A stretch of 41,263 nucleotides of DNA, taken from assembly GCF_016765635.1 (NCBI RefSeq), contig NZ_JAESVD010000010.1, positions 140,371-181,633 of the forward strand. The letters are read 5' to 3'. Below are positions 8,865-16,200 of this stretch, piece by piece. The position numbers were made by a program, and so were the translations under genes. Origin of the DNA: Shewanella schlegeliana (GTDB lineage: Bacteria; Pseudomonadota; Gammaproteobacteria; Enterobacterales; Shewanellaceae). How positions within the stretch are numbered: the stretch's first letter is position 1; every line of letters starts with the position of its first letter. The notes under the pieces are model-generated. The model did no database searches and was not told the origin of the DNA. It saw nothing but the letters and a program-made list of their open reading frames with translations.

Positions 8865-10004
8865 TTAGAAGTAATAGGCCACGCTAACGTTGAAGCGTTT
8901 ATCCCAATCATCGCCCACTTCAGGAAGACCTATATGGTCATTATTGGCGGTTGAAAAGGTCATATTTTTACCCATGATAAAGTCGATTTGGGTGTAAGTC
9001 GGGCCAGCCGAAATCGCTGCACCTAATACGTTCTGCATACTGTTATCATAGCTATCGTCATCGACGTCAGGGGTCATGAAACCAAAGTCGTTGTAGAACT
9101 TGATGTTACCCCAATCGGTTTGCAGCGTTTTGGCGATGTTAGCACTGTAGACCTGACCCCTTGATGCGACTTCATACTGCCAACCAACCACAGAGACGGC
9201 AATCTTATTATCGTCAGCGCTATCGGCGGCATTAAACTCATACTGAATAGCTTGTAGCTGTAGGTTCCAGCCGTTGAACGTACTATCTAGGTGGGCAGCA
9301 AAAGCGTATCGATCACCATTGTGACCGGTCTCAGAATTAAAGATCTGCCCGACTTCCGCTGAGGCGCCTAAAGTGGTTGATCCACCTTGGTACTCCATGG
9401 TGTAAGTTTGGCGAAGGTTAACTTGGTTCGTTTCTTCGTTATGGTACTCGGTGCCATTAATGGTGCCGCTATAAAGATCGGCTGCATAGCGTTTATTTTC
9501 TGTTGGGCCATATTCGGCACCTTTATAAAACGCCATGTCGGTTTGCCAACCATTATGCTCGTATACTGCTTTTAAACCGATATCGTGATCATCTTCAAAG
9601 CCAAGATAGTAAGGCAAACCAAACCAATAACTATTTGAAATATATCCTAGGTTACCGAAAGGCACCTTGTTTATACCAAATTGTAACTGCCAATCAGGGT
9701 TGAAGTCATAGTAACCATAACCAAACTTAATGTAGTTAGTGTTAGCGGTAAAGCGATAGTCTGACTTTAAGCCCCAGTTACCTTGTTTCGCATCGAATCG
9801 TAACGAAACCATATCAAAGGAAACATCACCGCCTTTATCCTTTGAGTTATCGCTGTAATCTTTGTAGGCATAGTTAACACGTACACCGCCATGAATGTTA
9901 ATTCCATCCTCTTCTTGTTCTGCTGCGATAGTATTAAAACTGCTGAGAGCAATTGCGCTTGCTAAAATTGATAAGTAGAACCTTTTATTTGATTTCATGA
10001 TCAT
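8865..10004 (-). CDS. Porin-like outer-membrane beta-barrel protein
   Basis: 379 residues with a signal peptide ending near TIAA (residue ~28), then alternating amphipathic strands rich in Tyr, Trp, Asn and Gly. The C terminus is FNVSVAYYF, and a terminal Phe is the usual signal for outer-membrane assembly. No catalytic motif is seen. The segment LQFGINKVPFGNLGYISNSYW resembles strand-loop regions of gammaproteobacterial general porins. It lies directly after yaaU in the same direction with a 218-bp gap, so a role in uptake of quaternary amines is possible but is inference from position only. Two in-frame ATGs (10004 and 9998) are possible behind GGGGA. Confidence 0.82.
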   Translation of the reverse strand: MIMKSNKRFYLSILASAIALSSFNTIAAEQEEDGINIHGGVRVNYAYKDYSDNSKDKGGDVSFDMVSLRFDAKQGNWGLKSDYRFTANTNYIKFGYGYYDFNPDWQLQFGINKVPFGNLGYISNSYWFGLPYYLGFEDDHDIGLKAVYEHNGWQTDMAFYKGAEYGPTENKRYAADLYSGTINGTEYHNEETNQVNLRQTYTMEYQGGSTTLGASAEVGQIFNSETGHNGDRYAFAAHLDSTFNGWNLQLQAIQYEFNAADSADDNKIAVSVVGWQYEVASRGQVYSANIAKTLQTDWGNIKFYNDFGFMTPDVDDDSYDNSMQNVLGAAISAGPTYTQIDFIMGKNMTFSTANNDHIGLPEVGDDWDKRFNVSVAYYF

Positions 10005-10172
10005 ATTATCCCCATGTACTTTTAGTTTTTTTAAACTTTTTATTTGCTTTACTTATTAGCTATAGAAATGTAATTGGTCTGTTTTTAAGTGGCATAAACT
10101 CCTTGGTTGTAAATTTAATATGGGTGGTCTTTGCTTCTTATATTTATGAGCTTGAGTAATAAATATTGCAGC

Positions 10173-10211
10173 GTGCAAGTGAATAACGTTTATAACGCCA
10201 TCCACTTGCAC
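10173..10211. repeat. 9-bp inverted repeat hairpin downstream of yaaU
   Basis: GTGCAAGTG (10173-10181) is perfectly complementary to CACTTGCAC (10203-10211), with a smaller AACG/CGTT pairing inside the loop. It begins about 11 bp past the yaaU stop. No T-run follows on the minus strand, so it may be a transcript-stabilising hairpin or a weak terminator before the porin gene. Confidence 0.6.
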
Positions 10212-10222
10212 CTCGATATTTA

Positions 10223-11563
10223 TTAGTTGTTTGCAGCTATACCTTTAATTTTAAATTCGGCAGAACTTGTGGTTTCTAATGTTAACCCTTTAGTTTCTGG
10301 TGCCATAAAGACTGAAATAATAAGTCCAAATAAAGAGATGGCGGCGCCAATTAATAGGGTGGGAGAGATACCGTAGTTCGCCATAAATATCGGCAGGGCA
10401 TAAGTTGAAATAATCGTACCAATGCGACTAAAAGACATTACCGCCCCAACTGCAGAGGCGCGGATCTCTGTGGGAAACAGTTCATTGGGATAGAGCCACT
10501 GTAAAATACCTGGGCCACCAGAGAAGAATGCGTAAGTTGCGAATGCTCCAATAATCAACCAGATGCTTGGGTTTGGTACTACGCCTAATAGTGCCAAAGA
10601 CGCAGTCATTATGCCGAAACTGCCAATTAATAGTGGGCGTCTGCCAATAGAGTTAAGCCAGTACATTGCTGGAATACAGCCAGCCATAAAGAACAGGCTG
10701 ATAACAATATTGCCTAAAGCTGCGTCTTTACCATCGGTAAAACCAAGTAGCTCAATGATTTGTGGGCCAAAGGTGTAGATGGCAAACATAGGGATCACCT
10801 GACAAGTCCAGATAATACCGATAAAGAGTATTCTTTTTAGATATACGGGTTCGAATAGTTTGCTGTATTTAGTCTGTTCTGCTGATTCATGGCTAATTTC
10901 TACATCGGGTCCAAAGAATTTTTCCATGGTCTCTTTGCATTCTTGTACGCGCCCTTTCTTGAGTAACCATCGTGGTGATTCAGGTAAGTGAAATCGGCCT
11001 AGTAAGATGATAAGACATGGAATTAGTGCACTACCAAACATCCAGCGCCAGCCATCTTCTACGTCATATAATAGGTAACCGACCATGTTAGCCGCCGTCG
11101 CACCTACGTACCACATTGCCGCTATAAAGCCCATGGTATAGGCACGTTTCTTAGTTGGAGAGAACTCTGCCACCATGGAGGTTGCGATGGGGTAATCTGC
11201 GCCGATAACGATACCGATTAAGAAACGTAAGATTACTAACTCAATAGGGGAGGAGATGAACATCGTTGCGAAAGAGAGCACTGCGATTGCAATGATATCG
11301 ATCATAAACATCAATTTACGACCAAATATATCAGCAACATAGCCGAAAAGTGCTGTGCCGATAAATAGACCCGCTAAGGTCGCCGCACCGACTAAACCAA
11401 TCCATTGGGCGTCAAGTTCCAGTGCTGGAGTGAGCTGCTGTAGTGCTAGACCAATGATTACCAAAACATAGCCATCTAAGAAAGGGCCGCCACTTCCCCA
11501 CAACATTATTTTTCTGTGCAATGGAGTAAACTCCATATCATCGAAGTTTGTTCTTGGTTTCAT
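10223..11563 (-). CDS. yaaU: YaaU-like MFS transporter of the fix/cai cluster
   Basis: Twelve-segment major facilitator, inner membrane, 446 residues from ATG 11563. MFS signatures visible are LFGYVADIFGRKLMF (loop 2-3) and RFHLPESPRWLLKKGR (end of TM6). The sequence closely follows my recollection of E. coli YaaU, for example WGSGGPFLDGYVLV and SGGPGILQWLYPNELFPTEIRASAVG. YaaU lies just after fixX in E. coli too, so gene order is conserved. Its substrate is not established; a carnitine-related metabolite is a reasonable inference. An alternative TTG start lies at 11578, but ATG 11563 follows a GGTGG/GGTAAG site. Confidence 0.9.
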   Translation of the reverse strand: MKPRTNFDDMEFTPLHRKIMLWGSGGPFLDGYVLVIIGLALQQLTPALELDAQWIGLVGAATLAGLFIGTALFGYVADIFGRKLMFMIDIIAIAVLSFATMFISSPIELVILRFLIGIVIGADYPIATSMVAEFSPTKKRAYTMGFIAAMWYVGATAANMVGYLLYDVEDGWRWMFGSALIPCLIILLGRFHLPESPRWLLKKGRVQECKETMEKFFGPDVEISHESAEQTKYSKLFEPVYLKRILFIGIIWTCQVIPMFAIYTFGPQIIELLGFTDGKDAALGNIVISLFFMAGCIPAMYWLNSIGRRPLLIGSFGIMTASLALLGVVPNPSIWLIIGAFATYAFFSGGPGILQWLYPNELFPTEIRASAVGAVMSFSRIGTIISTYALPIFMANYGISPTLLIGAAISLFGLIISVFMAPETKGLTLETTSSAEFKIKGIAANN

Positions 11564-11782
11564 GCTACTTACCACCAAATATAAATTTAAATATAAAGCT
11601 ATATGATTGTTGTAATTATTTTTGTGGAGTTAATTCTCCATTTGGCTATTTCATAACCTAATGTAAAATACTACCCTGTAAAAATATTAAAACGGTGATG
11701 TGACCAATGTTTTACTATGTTTTTCATTAAAGCTTCTATATTTGTGAAGCTGCAACGTTTTACTTTTTATTAGATGCGACAA

Positions 11783-11808
11783 AGAGTTGGAATAATGATT
11801 CCAACTCT
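11783..11808. repeat. Intercistronic hairpin between fixX and yaaU
   Basis: AGAGTTGGAAT (11783-11793) and ATTCCAACTCT (11798-11808) form a perfect 11-bp stem with a 4-nt loop, 31 bp past the fixX stop. On the minus strand only TTTG follows. It may therefore be a leaky terminator or mRNA 3'-end protector that lowers yaaU expression relative to fixABCX. Confidence 0.7.
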
Positions 11809-11839
11809 ATTTTAAATTGTGTTTTATTAGTCGTTTTAT

Positions 11840-12127
11840 TTAGCCGTAACGGTATTCAATGCCAAATGTTCCGCGAGGATATTCCCATTTTTCTAAAATT
11901 GTTTCACCGCATAGGAATTTACATGTCCCACATTCTAAACAGCCTGCTGAATCAAATCGAATACTGCCATCATCTTCCAATTTATAAAGACCAGCTGGAC
12001 AGGCATTAACCAATTTTCGATACTCATTCATATCGGGATTATCTTTTAAGATAATGTGAGCGTGGCCTTCATCAACATGGAACTTATTGGCGCCGAGTTT
12101 GACATCGACATTAACTACTTCACTCAT
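11840..12127 (-). CDS. fixX: Ferredoxin-like protein FixX
   Basis: Small iron-sulfur partner of FixC, 95 residues, the same length as E. coli FixX. It passes electrons within the FixABCX complex towards crotonobetainyl-CoA reduction. Cluster ligand candidates are C63, C66 and C69 (CLECGTC) with C43 in ACPAG. An additional C73 completes a canonical CxxCxxCxxxC spacing; E. coli FixX as I recall it has no Cys there. The tail WEYPRGTFG is conserved. Its ATG overlaps the fixC stop by four bases, indicating translational coupling. Confidence 0.94.
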   Translation of the reverse strand: MSEVVNVDVKLGANKFHVDEGHAHIILKDNPDMNEYRKLVNACPAGLYKLEDDGSIRFDSAGCLECGTCKFLCGETILEKWEYPRGTFGIEYRYG

Positions 12128-13413
12128 ATTGAGGTCACTCCTTTAATTCCATCTTTGATCAGGTTCATATAGCCGACTTCTTTGCAATGCTTCATCAAGG
12201 TCTTTCTGATGGGTTGTGATGGATTGCCGTCAACGGTGAACATATTTTGCATTATATCTGCCACCATCTTTGGATACTGATTAAAGATGCGTGGGTTTTC
12301 CATAAAGGCTGGAAGATCTTTGTATAGCTTGAGATCTTTCATGATAAAGCTGTCTTCTAATAAACTTTGATAAGTAGACAGACCTTCGGCACTAAAATCG
12401 TTACGCTCACGGGCTGTTAAAACCGCTTTGGCTGCAGCTTCGCCAGATGCGATAGCTAAATCCATACCGCGCACGGTGTAGCCGATATTGAGACAAAAAC
12501 CTGCAGCATCTCCGACGATCAAAACGCCATCGTCAACTAGCTTAGGCACCATGTTAATGCCTGCTTCTGGAACAACATGACCTGAATATTCAATGAGTTT
12601 TCCGCCTTCAATGAGAGGTTTGATCATTGAGTGGTTTTTAAAATCTTCAAGCATTTGCGGCACAGTTTTACTTGAGCTGCCAATATCGTGCAGCCCACAA
12701 ACGATGCCCAGTGAAACGGAGTTTTTGTTGGTATAAATAAAGCCGCCACCCATAAGGCCGTTAGCGGGAGAACCAGCAAACAACCAGGCGCAACCTTCAT
12801 CATTACTCAGGTTAAAGCGATCTTGGATAACATCCTGCGGCAGCTCGATGAGTTCTTTAGCGCCAACCGCCATGACATCACCTTTTACGCGTTTAACCAT
12901 ACCAAGTTGTTCACCCAGAATAGGGTTAACACCTTCCGCTAAAATAACTGACTTAGCCGTCAGTTCGTCACCATCTGCTTTAACACCTATAACTTTACCG
13001 TTTTGAGTTAAGATCTCATCAACTCGGATCCCGGTAATAAATTGAGCGCCAACTTCTTCGGCTTTGCCCATTAACCACTGGTCAAAATCGCCTCTTAATA
13101 GGGTATATGATTCTTCAGTAGCCGTTTGTGCTCGACCGTTGTGATAGTCGAGAGTGACGCCGGTATCATCGGTAAGAAAAGTGACTTTTTCTTTAGTGAC
13201 TTTTCTTTCTATTGGCGCTTCTTTAGCGAAACCAGGAATAATTTTTTCTAGACTGTGGGCGTACAGACGACCACCTGTCATATTCTTGCTACCAGCATAG
13301 TTACCGCGCTCAATTACGAGAACGTCTGCTCCCTCTTTTGCAAGAACATACGCCGCAACACAACCTGCAAGCCCAGCTCCTACGATAATGGCGTCAAATG
13401 ATTCTTCTGACAT
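12124..13413 (-). CDS. fixC: FixC flavoprotein (ETF:quinone oxidoreductase-like)
   Basis: FAD-containing oxidoreductase linking the FixAB electron-transfer flavoprotein to the quinone pool or FixX. The N-terminal dinucleotide-binding motif is DAIIVGAGLAGCVAAYVLAKEGADVLVIERG, shown here only as GAGLAGCVAA (about residue 13). A second FAD motif is VLIVGDAAGF with the following GYTVRGMDLAI (about residues 300-320). The 429-residue length matches E. coli FixC (428). The longest frame begins at GTG 13422, but ATG 13413 has AGAGAG at good spacing and matches the family N terminus MSEE-FDAIIVG. It overlaps fixX and lies 91 bp after fixB. Confidence 0.95.
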   Translation of the reverse strand: MSEESFDAIIVGAGLAGCVAAYVLAKEGADVLVIERGNYAGSKNMTGGRLYAHSLEKIIPGFAKEAPIERKVTKEKVTFLTDDTGVTLDYHNGRAQTATEESYTLLRGDFDQWLMGKAEEVGAQFITGIRVDEILTQNGKVIGVKADGDELTAKSVILAEGVNPILGEQLGMVKRVKGDVMAVGAKELIELPQDVIQDRFNLSNDEGCAWLFAGSPANGLMGGGFIYTNKNSVSLGIVCGLHDIGSSSKTVPQMLEDFKNHSMIKPLIEGGKLIEYSGHVVPEAGINMVPKLVDDGVLIVGDAAGFCLNIGYTVRGMDLAIASGEAAAKAVLTARERNDFSAEGLSTYQSLLEDSFIMKDLKLYKDLPAFMENPRIFNQYPKMVADIMQNMFTVDGNPSQPIRKTLMKHCKEVGYMNLIKDGIKGVTSI

Positions 13414-13443
13414 ACTCGTCACTCTCTAGGTATATTTGTCTAC

Positions 13444-13475
13444 TCGCCTCTAATCTTTTTTGTGATTAGAGGCGA
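13444..13475. repeat. 12-bp perfect inverted repeat between fixB and fixC
   Basis: TCGCCTCTAATC (13444-13455) pairs with GATTAGAGGCGA (13464-13475) around an 8-nt loop that is mostly T on the plus strand. It occupies the only sizeable gap inside fixABCX. The arms include CTAAT and ATTAG, the same pentamer that is clustered in the fixA-caiT control region. It may be an RNA hairpin, or an intragenic operator. Confidence 0.75.
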
Positions 13476-13504
13476 TTGAAAGAACAATAAAAATGGTGTT
13501 TCAG

Positions 13505-14446
13505 TTAGGCTTTTAAAGCGCTGATTAATGCAGGCATAACCTTGTTGATATCACCAACAATGCCGTAATCCACATATTGGAAAATAGGTGCATTCTTATC
13601 TTTGTTTACGGCAAAAATAGTTTGTGAACCTAAAGCACCCACCATGTGTTGGATTTGGCCTGAAATACCCAGAGCAAAATAGATCTCTGGTTTTAGCATC
13701 ACGCCTGAAACACCAATATAGCGTTCGCGCTCCATCCACTTCTCTGTTTCAGCAATAGGACGTGAACAACCTAACTCTGCGCCCATTAATGCGCTTAGTT
13801 CACCTGCAATCTGTAGGTTCTCTTGGCTTCCGATACCGCTGCCGACACCAACAACACGCTTGGCTTTGCCTAGGTTTACGCTCTCGCCTTGTTTAGCACG
13901 GCGCTCTACGCATTTAATTGCTGATGTGGGTTCTACAAATGCCACATTCACGGCTTCACCTGTGCGCGCTGTATCGGCTGCTTGCACTTCATAAGCACCG
14001 CTGCTTAGGGTGATAATGGCGACTGGGCTATTGATTTTTTCTTCTGCGATAGCTAAACCACCGTAGGCCATGTGCTTAGCACGGACGCCATCTTCGATGC
14101 TAACTTCTGTCACATCGTTAACAACACCGGCTTGTAACTTAACGCCTAACTTACTTGCTAATGCTTTGCCGCGTTTTGTTGGGGCCAGTATCACTAACGT
14201 ATTGTCGCTAGCTTCTGAAATAACCTGTGCCATCGTGTGGCTGTAGTCTTCAGTAATTTTCTGACTGTCTTTGTCGCCTAGGTAGTACACATGGGTTGCA
14301 CCATATGAAAAAGCTGTAGAGATATCGGCTTCAGTACCAATTACAAATGCTGATACTTTTTCGCCTAACGCTACGCCAGCAGCGATCATTTCAGGTAAAC
14401 GGGAAGCGATATCGCTAAATACCCAAATATTAGATAGTTTGCTCAT
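13505..14446 (-). CDS. fixB: Electron transfer flavoprotein alpha subunit FixB
   Basis: Partner of FixA in an ETF that supplies electrons to CaiA. 313 residues from ATG 14446, as in E. coli FixB. The C-terminal ETF-alpha FAD-binding domain is visible: RVVGVGSGIGSQENLQIAGEL (about 213-233), GAELGCSRPIAE, then LYFALGISGQIQHM-type sequence and FAVNKDKNAPIFQYVDYGIVGD near the end. Two ATGs are adjacent (14449 and 14446). AAGGA is better spaced for the second. It begins 10-13 bp after fixA. Confidence 0.95.
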   Translation of the reverse strand: MSKLSNIWVFSDIASRLPEMIAAGVALGEKVSAFVIGTEADISTAFSYGATHVYYLGDKDSQKITEDYSHTMAQVISEASDNTLVILAPTKRGKALASKLGVKLQAGVVNDVTEVSIEDGVRAKHMAYGGLAIAEEKINSPVAIITLSSGAYEVQAADTARTGEAVNVAFVEPTSAIKCVERRAKQGESVNLGKAKRVVGVGSGIGSQENLQIAGELSALMGAELGCSRPIAETEKWMERERYIGVSGVMLKPEIYFALGISGQIQHMVGALGSQTIFAVNKDKNAPIFQYVDYGIVGDINKVMPALISALKA

Positions 14447-14459
14447 CATTTATCCTTAA

Positions 14460-15233
14460 TTAGTTAAGTGCTTTACGTAAGTGTTCTGCGAACTGGGCGA
14501 TCTGCTGCTCGTCATCACCTTCGATAACAATCTTCTGACGGGCTTTCTGCTCAGGTGCGATAACTGAAACCAGTTCAACTAACGCTGGAAATTCGGTTAG
14601 CTCAATATCTGTGGCGCTTAAGCTGGTGACTGGCTTTTTCGCTGCAGCGAGAATAGTCTTCATTGAAGGGATAGTCGGTTCGTTAATATCAGCAGAAACA
14701 GAGATGACTGCTGGTAGCGTCACTTCTAACACTTCTACTTCATCATCTAACGATCTTTCAACGGTGAGTTTGCCTGGTTCTGCAGAGATGATTTTGCTTA
14801 CTGCATTGATATTGGCTACACCGAGTAACTCGCCTAACTGTAAGCCAACTTGTTGAGCATAAAGGTCGCCAGAACCGTCACCACAAAGAATGAGGTCAAA
14901 GCCATTTTTTTGCGCCGCAGCCATCAATACACGAGCTGTTTGGTGAGGCAGAAGTTGTTCAAATTTTTCATCAACAATAACGGTTAAGTCATCTGGCCCA
15001 CGAGAAAGAATGTCTTTGCGTGCTTTAGGATTTTCTAGTGCCTTACCACCCACACTCATTGCAGTGATACTAGCGCCATCGACGAGCCCTTTGATTGCGA
15101 CACCCGCTTCAACTGCACATAGATCGAATGGATTAATTTTTGGGGCAGCCTTGTTAGTATCCAAGCTACCATCAGCAGTAACAGCGATATCTTGCTCTTC
15201 TGGCACTAATTTGTAACACGTAATAATTTTCAT
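14460..15233 (-). CDS. fixA: Electron transfer flavoprotein beta subunit FixA
   Basis: First gene of the leftward fix operon and ETF-beta partner of FixB. 257 residues from ATG 15233, compared with 256 in E. coli. The start MKIITCYKLVPEEQDIAV, the SRGPDDLTVIVDE region and LILCGDGSGDLYAQQVG (about residues 108-124) match FixA. A longer frame runs back to 15299 but adds a hydrophobic leader alien to the family. ATG 15233 has a GGGAG ribosome site seven bases upstream, so I use it. It diverges from caiT across a 967-bp control region. Confidence 0.95.
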   Translation of the reverse strand: MKIITCYKLVPEEQDIAVTADGSLDTNKAAPKINPFDLCAVEAGVAIKGLVDGASITAMSVGGKALENPKARKDILSRGPDDLTVIVDEKFEQLLPHQTARVLMAAAQKNGFDLILCGDGSGDLYAQQVGLQLGELLGVANINAVSKIISAEPGKLTVERSLDDEVEVLEVTLPAVISVSADINEPTIPSMKTILAAAKKPVTSLSATDIELTEFPALVELVSVIAPEQKARQKIVIEGDDEQQIAQFAEHLRKALN

Positions 15234-15483
15234 TATTTCTCCCGTTAAAATATTAAGTATTGATAAACCTAATATAAAAATGGACTGTAGAATCACCACT
15301 CTTTATCAGTTGTTTTTAAAATTTAGTTTTTAAAACTTAACTTCTATCTAGTGGTGTCAATTAGTCAAATAGGTTTAAAATTACTGATTTATATAAACGC
15401 TTAGTTAGTTGAAAAAGTTTTTATATGTTCTTAAACGTTTTTGCTACCTAACGTTGTAAGTTGAATCAATTATAGGACCATAA

Positions 15484-15702
15484 ATTAGCAAGCTAATGTT
15501 ATATTGGTCACACTTATTAATCGATGCTTGGTTAGTCTTTCTAACAGAGATATTAGTTGCTCTAATAGGCTTTAATATTCGTTTTTTTAGTTAATTTAAT
15601 ATCCTTATTAGCTCTGCTAATAGCGGTTTTAAGTATGACTAATGTGGCTATTAGTTATTCTTAAAATAGGCAGTTAAGTAATTCTAATACGCTCATTAGA
15701 AT
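15484..15702. promoter_or_regulatory. Array of six CTAAT/ATTAG dyads, candidate LysR (GcvA-type) operators
   Basis: Six dyads are visible: ATTAGC-aa-GCTAAT (15484-15497), GTTAG-N5-CTAAC (15531-15545), ATTAG-N5-CTAAT (15552-15566), ATTAG-N5-CTAAT (15607-15621), ACTAAT-N6-ATTAGT (15638-15655) and ATTCTAAT-N6-ATTAGAAT (15681-15702). The TTAG-N5-CTAA core is a T-N11-A LysR box. CTAAT is the core reported for E. coli GcvA, and the LysR gene at 25783 is GcvA-like. The pairing of regulator and site is inference. Confidence 0.6.
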
Positions 15703-15936
15703 TATAGTTTTTGTGGTGGATTATCGACTGTTTTAGCTAACTTGCATGAAGTTTATTTGGTGAGAGCTTTAAAGGTTGTTGCGCGTATCCGATTGTTTTT
15801 GCTGGTATTGTTTGAGCTGTCTTTAGTGGGTTTACTGGTGTTGTATCATTCATATATTGGTTGTTCTTATCGTTTTTTTTATCTGTTTTTTTAGTGTGTA
15901 TCGCAACTTTTACCCCCTTGTTTTTCTATTTCAATT

Positions 15937-15958
15937 GAACGTGATAACGATCACTGTA
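15937..15958 (+). promoter_or_regulatory. CRP-binding site candidate upstream of caiT
   Basis: GTGA-TAACGA-TCAC (15941-15954) has the exact half-sites and 6-bp spacing of the CRP consensus TGTGA-N6-TCACA. It is centred about 253 bp upstream of the caiT start. CRP controls cai/fix expression in E. coli and anaerobic respiration in Shewanella, so the site fits the cluster's role. Confidence 0.65.
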
Positions 15959-16200
15959 TACCAAAATATTGGCTGGCATGATTCTTACGCAAATCAGCTG
16001 GCTTGAAATAACTAATTAATTATCTATAAGCGCATTAGTTTTATAAATAATTAACTTTATTGTTTGGTGATTGATTTTGTTTGCTAGTTATATTTGTTGA
16101 ATGGTGATTTATAACTAGAAAGTAAATAATTTAATTCGAAAGTACTTATTTTAAAACTTTAACAATTATCCTCTTAAAACAGAGAGGGAGAAGTATTGAT

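Larger units (their letters stand above)
15234..16200. promoter_or_regulatory. 967-bp divergent fixA-caiT control region
   Basis: Strongly AT-rich and without a plausible gene. It must hold the promoters of both operons. Two groups of sites stand out: a cluster of CTAAT/ATTAG dyads (15484-15702) nearer fixA and a CRP-type palindrome (15937-15958) nearer caiT. A looser ACTAAT/ATTAGT pair lies at 16011-16039. Core -35/-10 elements could not be assigned with confidence. Confidence 0.8.
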
